This document shows, piece by piece, positions 34,963 through 43,469 of a stretch of DNA of 64,000 nucleotides. A program made the position numbers and the translations under genes. Origin of the DNA: an uncultured Clostridia bacterium (GTDB lineage: Bacteria > Bacillota > Clostridia > Oscillospirales > Acutalibacteraceae). The stretch lies in NCBI GenBank assembly GCA_946183365.1, contig CAMHAH010000005.1, forward strand, positions 1 through 64,000, written 5' to 3'. How positions within the stretch are numbered: the first letter of the stretch is position 1; every line of letters starts with the position of its first letter. The notes beneath the pieces are model-generated. The model did not search any database. It saw only the letters and a program-made list of their open reading frames with translations, and was not told where the DNA came from.

Positions 34963-35442
34963 ATGGCATTGAGAAATATAGTTAAAGAGGGCGATCCGAT
35001 ACTTACAAAAAAGTGTCGCCCTGTAGAAAAATTTGATACTAAGCTATGGCAGCTGCTGGATGATATGACTGAGACCTTAGAGGCGTCAGGCGGCGTAGGT
35101 CTTGCCGCTCCTCAGGTAGGTATCATGCGCCGTGTATGTATCATCAACGTAGGCGAGGGCCCCGTTGAGTTCATCAACCCTGTCATCCTTGAAACGGATG
35201 GCGAGCAGGAGGTCCAGGAGGGCTGTCTCAGCTGTCCCGGTGAATTCGGAATCATAAAAAGACCCGCTCATGTAAAGGCGGAGTTCTATGACAGAAACGG
35301 AAACAAAAATGAAATCGAGGGCGACGATCTCTTTGCTCAGGCTATGTGTCATGAGTTTGATCACCTTGACGGAATTATGTTCAAGTCAAAGGTTGAACGT
35401 ATGCTGTCTGAGGAAGAACTCGAGGAGCTGAGAGGAGAATAA
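34963..35442 (+). CDS. def: Peptide deformylase
   Basis: A 159-residue metalloprotease removing the formyl group from new proteins. The three motifs are GVGLAAPQVG, EGCLSCPGE (metal Cys) and CHEFDHLDGIMF (HExxH). Type I, ending soon after motif 3 with an acidic tail. Followed by fmt, the formyl-adding enzyme, in the usual pairing. Confidence 0.97.
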   Translation: MALRNIVKEGDPILTKKCRPVEKFDTKLWQLLDDMTETLEASGGVGLAAPQVGIMRRVCIINVGEGPVEFINPVILETDGEQEVQEGCLSCPGEFGIIKRPAHVKAEFYDRNGNKNEIEGDDLFAQAMCHEFDHLDGIMFKSKVERMLSEEELEELRGE

Positions 35443-35453
35443 CTGAGCGCATA

Positions 35454-36374
35454 ATGAAAACTATATTTATGGGTACCCCTGATTTTGCGGTACCATGCTT
35501 AAATAGTATAATTGACGCGGGACACGAGGTCTGCGCCGTGTTTACTCAGCCCGATAAGCCTCGAGGAAGAAAGCAGGAGCTTACTCCTCCCGAAGTAAAG
35601 GTGCTTGCTCTCGAAAAAGGGTTGACCGTTTATCAGCCGAAAACTTTGCGTGACGGAGAGGCTTTGAGAATAATATCAGAGCTTAAGCCCGACGTTATAG
35701 TTGTAGCTGCTTACGGCAAGATATTGCCGAAGGATATACTTGATTATCCCAAATACGGATGTATAAATGTCCACGCTTCTTTACTGCCGAAGTATCGCGG
35801 CGCCGCTCCGATCCAGTGGTCGGTCATCAACGGTGAAGCCGAGACAGGCGTTACTATAATGCAAATGGGTGAGGGTCTCGATACAGGAGATATCCTTTAT
35901 CAAAAGGCTCTTCCTATCGGTATCGACGATACCGCTGAGAGTATGTTTGATAAGCTCTCTTCACTGGGCGCTGAGATGATTACAGAGGCTCTTGATCTGA
36001 TAGTAAAAGGCGGACTGAAAGCCGTTAAACAGGATGACAGCCTTTCGACTTACGCACCTATGCTTGACAAAGAGACATCTGTTATAGATTGGAACAAAAG
36101 CGGAAAAGAGGTCCATGATCTTGTGCGCGGGCTTTACAGTTGGCCTATCGCTCAGACCTCTTCAGATGGTAATAAACTGAAGATTTACAGGACTTCTCCG
36201 TGTGATAAAAACGGCAAGGCAGGTACTGTCATCGCCGTTGAGCCTCTTACCGTGGCTTGCGGGAGAGGATCTGTAGTAATTCATGAACTGCAGCTTGAAG
36301 GTAAAAAGCGGATGAACAGCGCTCAATTCCTTATGGGTCACAAGCTGAATATCGGAGATAAGTTAGGAGATTGA
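35454..36374 (+). CDS. fmt: Methionyl-tRNA formyltransferase
   Basis: A 306-residue enzyme transferring formyl from 10-formyl-THF to Met-tRNAi. MGTPDFAVPCL N-terminus; cofactor and catalytic motif HASLLPKYRGAAPIQW with ITIMQMGEGLDTGDIL-like GVTIMQMGEGLDTG; C-terminal OB domain from about 205. Its TGA stop lies within the ribosome-binding stretch of the next gene. Confidence 0.97.
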   Translation: MKTIFMGTPDFAVPCLNSIIDAGHEVCAVFTQPDKPRGRKQELTPPEVKVLALEKGLTVYQPKTLRDGEALRIISELKPDVIVVAAYGKILPKDILDYPKYGCINVHASLLPKYRGAAPIQWSVINGEAETGVTIMQMGEGLDTGDILYQKALPIGIDDTAESMFDKLSSLGAEMITEALDLIVKGGLKAVKQDDSLSTYAPMLDKETSVIDWNKSGKEVHDLVRGLYSWPIAQTSSDGNKLKIYRTSPCDKNGKAGTVIAVEPLTVACGRGSVVIHELQLEGKKRMNSAQFLMGHKLNIGDKLGD

Positions 36375-36376
36375 TT

Positions 36377-37075
36377 ATGGGTTTATTTTATTATGATTGG
36401 ACTTATATCGTTTTTATGCTGCCTTGTCTGATAATATCTCTTATCTGCAACGCAATGGTAAAAACTAATTTCAGTAAGTATTCGAATGTTATGAATTCAC
36501 GTCGTTTAACAGGCGCTCAGGCGGCTGAAAAGGTTTTATCCGCTAATTCGGTTACAGGCTGCCGTATAGAGGCTGTAGGCGGAAGTCTTACAGATCATTT
36601 TGATCCCCGTTCAAATGTGATCAGACTTTCTCAGCCGGTATATAATGTATCGTCGGTTGCCGCTGTAGGCGTCGCGTGTCACGAGGCGGGTCACGCCTGT
36701 CAGCACGCGGAGGGATATTTCCCGAATAAGCTGCGTTCTGCTATAATTCCTGTTGCGAATATCGGTTCAAGGCTCAGCTGGATAATACTTGTTATAGGTA
36801 TGATCCTGCCTGTACAGTTCAATTTTATGATAACTATCGGAATTGTGCTTTTTTCAGCTTCAGTACTGGTTACTTTAGTTACACTTCCTGTTGAGTTCAA
36901 CGCGTCCTCTCGCGCTCTGAAAACGATTAAAGAAACCGGTATGCTGAATGATAGTGAATATGAAGGAGCCAAGAAGGTATTGAGAGCCGCCGCTATGACA
37001 TATGTAGCTGCCGCGGCGACATCCATTATGCAGCTCTTAAGATTGCTATTCATATTCGGCAGACGCAAAAGATAA
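36377..37075 (+). CDS. YugP-type membrane zinc metallopeptidase
   Basis: A 232-residue protein of the neutral zinc metallopeptidase (YugP) family. An N-terminal membrane helix precedes the zinc motif CHEAGHACQHAEG (HExxH), and three further helices follow. A possible third ligand is in LPVEFNASSRAL (ExxAS). Substrate unknown; members sit in the membrane next to fmt/rsmB in many Firmicutes. ATG 36377 is used because TAGGAGA precedes it; the in-frame TTG at 36371 lies within that site. Confidence 0.88.
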   Translation: MGLFYYDWTYIVFMLPCLIISLICNAMVKTNFSKYSNVMNSRRLTGAQAAEKVLSANSVTGCRIEAVGGSLTDHFDPRSNVIRLSQPVYNVSSVAAVGVACHEAGHACQHAEGYFPNKLRSAIIPVANIGSRLSWIILVIGMILPVQFNFMITIGIVLFSASVLVTLVTLPVEFNASSRALKTIKETGMLNDSEYEGAKKVLRAAAMTYVAAAATSIMQLLRLLFIFGRRKR

Positions 37076-37090
37076 GGAGAGATAATTACC

Positions 37091-38428
37091 GTGGCAAACG
37101 TCAGAAAGACAGCTTATAACGTGCTGTACCGTGTCCTCTGTGAGGATGCGTATTCTGCCATTGCCATTAATAACGCCGTTAAAGAAAACAACTTGAACGG
37201 TCTTGATACTTCCTTCTTATCCGCTCTCGTTTACGGAGTGCTCGAGAGAAAGATAACACTTGAATACATCATCAGACAGTATTCGAGTATACGTATCAAA
37301 AAGATCGAGAAGAAAACTCTTATCGTATTGTATCTCGGCGTTTATCAGCTCATATATATGGATAAGGTCCCGGACAGCGCAGCTGTAAATGAAAGCGTCA
37401 AGCTATGTAAACAGCTGAGATTATATAAGAGCTCCGGCTTTGTAAATGCTGTCCTGCGTAATCTTGTAAGAGCTGAAAAGAAATATAATTTTCCTGATAA
37501 AGAAGATAATATCAAATATCTTTCGGTTGTTTATTCCTGTCCCGAAGAGCTTGTTCGTGAATTGACAGATACATACGGTGATGATCTTACCGAACCCATC
37601 TTATCGGGTTTTATCGGCAGACCGCCTTTGACTGTCAGAGTAAACACGCTCAAGACTGATAAGAATAAGCTTAAAAGTGAATTTGAAGAACAGGGGATAG
37701 GTGTTGAAAATATTTCTTTTTTAGAAAATGCACTTGATCTCAGCAACACAGGATCGCTCGAAAAGATACCTCAGTTTTCAGCGGGAGATTTCTATGTCGA
37801 GGACGCTTCCTCACAGCTGTGCGCTGAGATCTTAGGAGCTCAGCCGGGTGAAACTATAGCTGATGTTTGTTCTGCTCCCGGCGGCAAGTCGTTTTATTCG
37901 GCTATACGGATGAATAATAAAGGAGCTGTTTACAGCTACGACTTGCATAAGCATAAGCTGAAACTTATAGATACTACAGCAAAAAAGCTCGGTATCGATA
38001 TAATCCATACTGCTGTCAGAGACGCTTCATCATCAGCTGATCTTCCAAAATGCGACAGGATACTCTGTGATGTGCCGTGTTCGGGGCTCGGAATATTACG
38101 CCGTAAGCCTGAAATTCGTTACAAAACAGACACAAATATTGACATATTGACAAAGTTGCAATACAGTATATTGTGTATGAGCGCAAAAGAACTATCAAGC
38201 GATGGAGTGCTCGTATACTCAACCTGCACTCTCAGACGCGCTGAGAACCACGATATCATACGTCGCTTTTTGTCTGAGCATCCCGATTATGCCGGTGAGC
38301 CGATCGATCTTCCGGACGGTATCGGTCACTGTATCGATGAAGAGGAGCATTGTCTTACTCTGCTTCCCGGAGTATACAATACAGATGGCTTCTTTATCTC
38401 AAAGCTCAGGAGGGTTAAACATGACTGA
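37091..38428 (+). CDS. rsmB: 16S rRNA m5C967 methyltransferase RsmB
   Basis: A 445-residue protein starting at GTG. The N-terminal NusB-like RNA-binding domain (1-140) is followed by the SAM-dependent domain: DVCSAPGGKSFYSA, DVPCSGLGILRRKPEIR with one catalytic Cys, and VYSTCTLRRAEN with the second. It methylates C967 of 16S rRNA. It ends inside the start of rlmN (ATGACTGA, 8 bp overlap). Confidence 0.95.
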   Translation: MANVRKTAYNVLYRVLCEDAYSAIAINNAVKENNLNGLDTSFLSALVYGVLERKITLEYIIRQYSSIRIKKIEKKTLIVLYLGVYQLIYMDKVPDSAAVNESVKLCKQLRLYKSSGFVNAVLRNLVRAEKKYNFPDKEDNIKYLSVVYSCPEELVRELTDTYGDDLTEPILSGFIGRPPLTVRVNTLKTDKNKLKSEFEEQGIGVENISFLENALDLSNTGSLEKIPQFSAGDFYVEDASSQLCAEILGAQPGETIADVCSAPGGKSFYSAIRMNNKGAVYSYDLHKHKLKLIDTTAKKLGIDIIHTAVRDASSSADLPKCDRILCDVPCSGLGILRRKPEIRYKTDTNIDILTKLQYSILCMSAKELSSDGVLVYSTCTLRRAENHDIIRRFLSEHPDYAGEPIDLPDGIGHCIDEEEHCLTLLPGVYNTDGFFISKLRRVKHD

Positions 38429-39452
38429 TATAAAGTCTATGAACCTCTGTGAGCTTACCGAGTATATCACTTCTAACGGGTTTGAAAGGTTCAGAGCTAA
38501 ACAGATACTCACATGGATAAAGCATGACGCTGAGAGCTTTGATGATATGAAGAACCTGCCGCTTAAGCTCAGAGATTTTTTGAAAAATGACGCTTATCTT
38601 GCCGGGGCGGAGATTATCAACGCTCAACATTCTAGAATTGATGATACAGTAAAGTATCTTTACAGACTGTATGACGGCGAGTATGTAGAGGGCGTTTTGA
38701 TGAGCTATCATCACGGCAGGACCGTATGTATCTCAACTCAAGTCGGCTGTAAGATGGGGTGTACATTCTGCGCTACCGGTAAAAGCGGCTTCTCACGTTC
38801 TCTTACCGCGTCAGAGATGATCTCACAGATACGTTCAGCTGAGCTTGATTGCGGTGAGCGGATCTCAAATGTCGTTCTTATGGGCATGGGCGAGCCGTTT
38901 GATAATTATGATAACGTTATTCGCTTTTTAAAGCTTGTTTCGTCTGAAGATTCTCTCAATATCGGGATGAGACATATCACGGTATCCACCTGCGGGATAG
39001 TACCGAGGATATATGACTTTGCTGACTTGGAGCTCCAATGCGGCTTATCGATCTCGCTTCACGCTCCCGATGATACTTCTCGTTCACGCACTATGCCTAT
39101 TAACAGGAGATATCAGGTTAAAGAACTCATAAAAGCGGCAAAGTATTACGTTGATAAAACCAATCGCAGGATAACCTTTGAATATGCTTTGATCGACGGC
39201 AAGAACGATACCGATGAGGTCGCTTATGCTCTCTCGGAACTGTTGAAGGGTATATTGTGTCATGTCAATCTGATACCCGTGAACAACGTAACGGGCGCCG
39301 GTTATAAAAAAAGTTCACTAAAAAGGCAGCAGGCCTTTGTTGATATATTGTCCGCAAACGGTATAAATGCAACAGTACGCCGTACACTCGGCTCTGATAT
39401 AGACGCTTCCTGCGGACAGCTTAAGAGAAAATTTATGAAAGGAGATGCCTGA
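38421..39452 (+). CDS. rlmN: Dual-specificity 23S rRNA/tRNA methyltransferase RlmN
   Basis: A 343-residue radical SAM enzyme making m2A2503 in 23S rRNA and m2A37 in tRNA. Cluster motif CKMGCTFCATG; NVVLMGMGEPFDNYD; GLSISLHAPDD; mechanistic Cys in DIDASCGQLK at the C-terminus. ATG 38421 has CAGGAGGG upstream and gives a normal family N-terminus; earlier in-frame codons extend into rsmB and are not used. Confidence 0.97.
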   Translation: MTDIKSMNLCELTEYITSNGFERFRAKQILTWIKHDAESFDDMKNLPLKLRDFLKNDAYLAGAEIINAQHSRIDDTVKYLYRLYDGEYVEGVLMSYHHGRTVCISTQVGCKMGCTFCATGKSGFSRSLTASEMISQIRSAELDCGERISNVVLMGMGEPFDNYDNVIRFLKLVSSEDSLNIGMRHITVSTCGIVPRIYDFADLELQCGLSISLHAPDDTSRSRTMPINRRYQVKELIKAAKYYVDKTNRRITFEYALIDGKNDTDEVAYALSELLKGILCHVNLIPVNNVTGAGYKKSSLKRQQAFVDILSANGINATVRRTLGSDIDASCGQLKRKFMKGDA

Positions 39453-40178
39453 ATGGAAGTTTTTTCAAAAACAGATATAGGATTGGTCCGTAAAGAAAAT
39501 CAGGACAGTTCTGCCTATGGTATCATCTCCTCCGATTGTGTATGGGCTGTGATATGTGACGGAATGGGTGGCGCCAGAGGCGGTAAGACCGCTTCTTCGA
39601 TCGCTGTCAACTGCATTACCGAGCATATCAACAGCAAATTTAATGAAGATATGAGCTCTGACGAGATCTCAGATCTGCTTGTATCCGCTGTGAACGACGC
39701 TAATCTCTCTGTGTATAAGGCGGCTATCGATGATCCCGAGCTCGCCGGAATGGGTACGACCTGCGAGCTTATGCTCGTAAGAGGTGACGTCGCGTATATC
39801 GCTCATGTCGGTGACAGTCGCGCGTATTCTGTTCGTGACGGTAAGATCCTTCAAATAACAGAGGATCATTCGCTTGTACAGGAGATGGTGCGCAGAGGCG
39901 AGATCACACCCGATCAGGCAATGCGTCATCCAAATAAAAACCTTATCACAAGGGCTTTGGGTGTTGCCAGCGATGTACATATCGACTATATTGAGGCTGA
40001 ATTCAACGCCGGCGATACTTTGCTGATATGCTCAGACGGCCTTTCTAACTTTGTGAGCAAAGCTGATATCGTAAGGACCGTCAGTGAAAACAGGGGAGAT
40101 CTTATGATAGATACTCTCGTTGAGATTGCTAAACGACATGGCGGTCACGACAATATTACCGTGACAGTCATTTACTAA
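39453..40178 (+). CDS. stp: PP2C-family Ser/Thr phosphatase (Stp/PrpC)
   Basis: A 241-residue PPM phosphatase with the metal motifs VRKENQDSS, CDGMGGARGG, HVGDSRAYSV, ICSDGLSN and GGHDNITV. It reverses the phosphorylation made by the adjacent PASTA kinase. Cytoplasmic. Coupled to rlmN (1 bp gap) and followed by the kinase. Confidence 0.96.
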   Translation: MEVFSKTDIGLVRKENQDSSAYGIISSDCVWAVICDGMGGARGGKTASSIAVNCITEHINSKFNEDMSSDEISDLLVSAVNDANLSVYKAAIDDPELAGMGTTCELMLVRGDVAYIAHVGDSRAYSVRDGKILQITEDHSLVQEMVRRGEITPDQAMRHPNKNLITRALGVASDVHIDYIEAEFNAGDTLLICSDGLSNFVSKADIVRTVSENRGDLMIDTLVEIAKRHGGHDNITVTVIY

Positions 40179-40191
40179 GGAGTTGATACTT

Positions 40192-42237
40192 ATGGATAAA
40201 TATACCGGTAAAAAACTCGACGGAAGATACGAAATACGCGAGCTCATTGGCGTAGGAGGTATGGCGAATGTCTATCATTGCTATGATACTATCGACGCCC
40301 GTGAGGTAGCTATCAAGATACTCAAGGATGAATTTCTGGATAACGAGGATTTCATCCGCCGCTTCAAGAATGAGAGCAAGGCTATTGCTGTCCTCAATCA
40401 CCCGAATATCGTAAGGGTATATGACGTCAGTTTCGGCGATATGATACAGTATATCGTTATGGAATATATCGACGGTATCACTCTTAAAGAATACATCGAT
40501 ATGCAGAAGGTGCTCGATTGGAAAGAGACTGTCCATCTGACTACTCAGATACTCAAGGCTTTGCAGCACGCGCATGAGAACGGTATCGTCCATCGAGATA
40601 TCAAGCCTCATAATATAATGCTACTCCAGGACGGCACTATCAAGGTCACCGATTTCGGTATCGCCCGTTTCTCTTCAAACGCGACCCGTACTATGACAGA
40701 GCAGGCTATCGGCTCTGTTCATTATATTGCTCCCGAGCAGGCTCGCGGCGAAAAGACAGACGGCAAGACCGATATATATTCTGTCGGCGTCATGATGTAT
40801 GAGATGCTTACAGGTACGCTGCCCTTTGATGCTGACTCCGCTGTTTCTGTTGCTCTTATGCAGCTTCAGGCTAACGCTAAGCGCCCGAGAGAGATCAATC
40901 CCGATATCCCCGAAGGCCTTGAAGAAATCACCATAAAAGCTATGCAGAAAAATCCCGACGACAGATATCATTCTGCTGTCGAGATGCTCAGTGATATCGA
41001 ACGTTTTCGCCTTAATCCGAGCATCAGGTTCAATTATGTCTTTTCGACCGATAAAAATCAAGCTAAGAGTGATAATGTCCGCAAGCAAAAGGCAAAGCCT
41101 CAATATGAAGATCCCGACGACAATGTCAATGACGCGTATGAGGAGGATGTTCCTGTACGCAGTCCGGCTCTCTCCGCAATAAAGGGCGTTATCATAGCTG
41201 CTGTGATCGCGCTTGTAGTATTCGGCGGCCTCGCTCTGTACCAGGGCTATGTATCCTCTCAGCCAAAAGAGGTCGAGGTACCTAATTTTGTAGGCATGAC
41301 GGTTAGCGAGGCAAACGCCCAGAATAACGGTCAGTTCTATTTCACATATGTCAGCCGTTACAGTGATGATATTCCTGCTGACTCTATTATTGAGCAAAGT
41401 CCCGCAGGCGGCTCGAAAAAGATGAAAGAGGGTTCAACCATAGAGCTCATCATCAACTCAGCGGATACTGATGTCACCGTCCCTTATATCAACTCGTCCA
41501 TAGGCAGTGAGGAGATCGTTCAGAAGCTCGAGAAGGTCAACCTTGTTCCCAAGATCCTTTATGTCGAGAGCGATCAGTCTGCCATGAAGGTCGATTCTGT
41601 ATTCCCTCCGACAGGTACATCCGTAAAGATAGGTTCTACTGTTTATGTTTTCGTATCCAAGGGAGTTACCAAGAAGGTCGTAAAAATGCCTGCTATCAAG
41701 GGCTATACCGCTGAAGAAGCTGTTGCCGCCCTTAAGGACGCCGGTTTTACACAGTATAATATCGAATATGATGACAGTGTAGAAGGCGGTAAGGATGAAG
41801 TAATCCGACAGAACCCCTTACAGGGCAGTGAGATACCTGAGGATTATAAAATCACTATCGTATGCACTAAGGGCGAGAATAAAGAAAAAAGCGTAGGTAT
41901 CAGTGTTGACTTACCGTCAAATGTTACTACTGAGGTAAGGTTGACCGTACTTGTCGACGGTGCTATCGATCAGGATAATACCAAGACAGTGATCCCCGCT
42001 TACAGTCCGAATTATAATCTTTCTGTCAAGGTGAAAGATAACGCGTCAGTGATCGTGCTTCTTGATGACGAACGCTACAGAGAGTATTCTGTAAACTATG
42101 ATAACGGCAGCGCTCAGCTCACAAATTCTTATTCTTATTCGAGAGCTACCGAAGCACCGACTGAGGCTCCTCAGACTGAGGCTCCGGTCACAGATGCCGA
42201 TACCAATTCTTCAACCGAGGCGGTTTATGGCCAGTAA
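40192..42237 (+). CDS. prkC: PASTA-domain Ser/Thr protein kinase (PrkC/Stk)
   Basis: A 681-residue membrane kinase. Kinase domain 1-270: GVGGMANVYH loop, VAIKIL Lys, HRDIKPHNIM catalytic loop, DFGIA, APEQARG. After a charged juxtamembrane region, one helix near 330-350 (GVIIAAVIALVVFGGLALY) leads to three extracellular PASTA domains (starting VEVPNFVGM, VTVPYI and VKMPAIKGY). A beta-like domain and a tail rich in Thr/Glu/Ala/Pro (ATEAPTEAPQTEAP) follow. It senses muropeptides or lipid II and controls wall synthesis and germination. ATG 40192 is preceded by AAGGAG; TTG 40183 is too close to that site. Confidence 0.95.
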   Translation: MDKYTGKKLDGRYEIRELIGVGGMANVYHCYDTIDAREVAIKILKDEFLDNEDFIRRFKNESKAIAVLNHPNIVRVYDVSFGDMIQYIVMEYIDGITLKEYIDMQKVLDWKETVHLTTQILKALQHAHENGIVHRDIKPHNIMLLQDGTIKVTDFGIARFSSNATRTMTEQAIGSVHYIAPEQARGEKTDGKTDIYSVGVMMYEMLTGTLPFDADSAVSVALMQLQANAKRPREINPDIPEGLEEITIKAMQKNPDDRYHSAVEMLSDIERFRLNPSIRFNYVFSTDKNQAKSDNVRKQKAKPQYEDPDDNVNDAYEEDVPVRSPALSAIKGVIIAAVIALVVFGGLALYQGYVSSQPKEVEVPNFVGMTVSEANAQNNGQFYFTYVSRYSDDIPADSIIEQSPAGGSKKMKEGSTIELIINSADTDVTVPYINSSIGSEEIVQKLEKVNLVPKILYVESDQSAMKVDSVFPPTGTSVKIGSTVYVFVSKGVTKKVVKMPAIKGYTAEEAVAALKDAGFTQYNIEYDDSVEGGKDEVIRQNPLQGSEIPEDYKITIVCTKGENKEKSVGISVDLPSNVTTEVRLTVLVDGAIDQDNTKTVIPAYSPNYNLSVKVKDNASVIVLLDDERYREYSVNYDNGSAQLTNSYSYSRATEAPTEAPQTEAPVTDADTNSSTEAVYGQ

Positions 42238-43117
42238 TAAATCAGGTATTATAATCAAGATCACAGGCGGCTTCTATTATGTAGAGGCCGCCGATAGTGT
42301 TTATGAATGCAAGGCGAGGGGAGTGTTCCGCAAGCGAGGGACTTCTCCGCTTGTCGGAGACCACGTAGATATAACCGTTCCCGACGACGGTTATTGCTCT
42401 ATTGACATAATTCATGAGAGGCGTAATTCTCTTATCCGTCCGGCGCTCGCGAACCTTGATAATCTGATGATAGTCAGCTCATTGAAAGAACCGGAGGTCA
42501 ATTTATATCTTATAGATAAGATGACCGCCGCCGCTGTCTCTAAGAATATCACCCCTATCGTCGTGTTTTCAAAGAGCGATTTAGCATCAGCCGAGGAGCT
42601 TGTAAGGATGTATCGGTCTGTCGATATACCAGCGTATGAGTTCTCAAGCGTTGATCTGCGCGGTCTTGATGATATCAAGGCTGAATTAAAGGATAAGGTC
42701 ACCGCGTTCTGCGGTAATTCGGGAGTAGGCAAAAGCACCTTGCTAAATTCGCTTTTTCCCGAGCTGGAGCTTAAAACAGGCGAGATCAGTGATAAGCTCG
42801 GCAGAGGCAGACATACTACCCGCACCGTTGAATTATTCAAAAAGCACGGCGGCTATATTGCCGATACTCCCGGTTTTTCTACAGTGGACATAGAGCGCTT
42901 TGAGCTCATTCGTAAAGACGAGCTCAAATTCGCATTCCCCGAATTTGACAGCTATTTCGGAACATGTAAGTTCAACTCGTGCAATCATCTGTGCGAGCAG
43001 GGATGTAAGGTTATCGAAGCTGTAAAGTCAGGTGTTATCCCTGAGTCCAGACATCAGAGTTATATCAGGATGTATAACGAGGTAAAGGATATAAAAGACT
43101 GGCAGATAAATCAGTGA
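42227..43117 (+). CDS. rsgA: Ribosome small-subunit-dependent GTPase RsgA
   Basis: A 296-residue circularly permuted GTPase acting in 30S maturation. OB domain (1-75), G motifs in permuted order (VFSKSDL, then GNSGVGKSTLLN, DTPGFS), and a C-terminal zinc finger FGTCKFNSCNHLCEQGCKV. ATG 42227 overlaps the end of prkC by 11 bp; the upstream extension lies inside the kinase gene and is spurious. A hairpin at 43126 follows. Confidence 0.96.
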   Translation: MASNKSGIIIKITGGFYYVEAADSVYECKARGVFRKRGTSPLVGDHVDITVPDDGYCSIDIIHERRNSLIRPALANLDNLMIVSSLKEPEVNLYLIDKMTAAAVSKNITPIVVFSKSDLASAEELVRMYRSVDIPAYEFSSVDLRGLDDIKAELKDKVTAFCGNSGVGKSTLLNSLFPELELKTGEISDKLGRGRHTTRTVELFKKHGGYIADTPGFSTVDIERFELIRKDELKFAFPEFDSYFGTCKFNSCNHLCEQGCKVIEAVKSGVIPESRHQSYIRMYNEVKDIKDWQINQ

Positions 43118-43125
43118 TATATAAT

Positions 43126-43155
43126 GCTCCCGATAGTTCTCTGATTATCGGGAGC
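43126..43155 (+). terminator. Hairpin at the end of the yicC-rsgA run
   Basis: GCTCCCGATA/TATCGGGAGC, 10 bp stem with a 10 nt loop. There is no T-run behind it, so it may protect the mRNA end as much as terminate. Confidence 0.5.
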
Positions 43156-43196
43156 TGATATAATGAAAAAGCTTTGATTTTATAATTAAAAAACAC

Positions 43197-43228
43197 TTGC
43201 ATTATTAACAATTATGTGGTAATATAAT
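43197..43228 (+). promoter_or_regulatory. Promoter of tRNA-Ala
   Basis: TTGCAT, 17 bp, TAATAT, overlapping a TATAAT at 43223-43228 that would give a 20 bp spacer. The tRNA 5' end is 9 bp further on. Confidence 0.6.
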
Positions 43229-43236
43229 ACTGCTTT

Positions 43237-43312
<76 letters not shown>

Positions 43313-43313
43313 T

Positions 43314-43341
43314 AAAGGAGTACCGAGAGGTGCTCCTTTTT
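43314..43341 (+). terminator. Rho-independent terminator of tRNA-Ala
   Basis: AAGGAGTACC/GGTGCTCCTT stem (one G-T pair), GAGA loop, then TTTTT, starting 1 bp past CCA. Confidence 0.88.
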
Positions 43342-43469
43342 GTTATGTGTCTGTGTACGCGTGTTTCAGACGTTATTACAATATTGAAATATGTTTAGTT
43401 CAATTTAGAATTATAGAATATCATCGGTATGATACAATGGAACACGAAATTTGGATTTGAGGTATATAT

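Noticed and set aside
40675..41397. 240-codon minus-strand frame inside prkC
   Set aside because: Shadow of the kinase gene; no family resemblance and no initiation signals.
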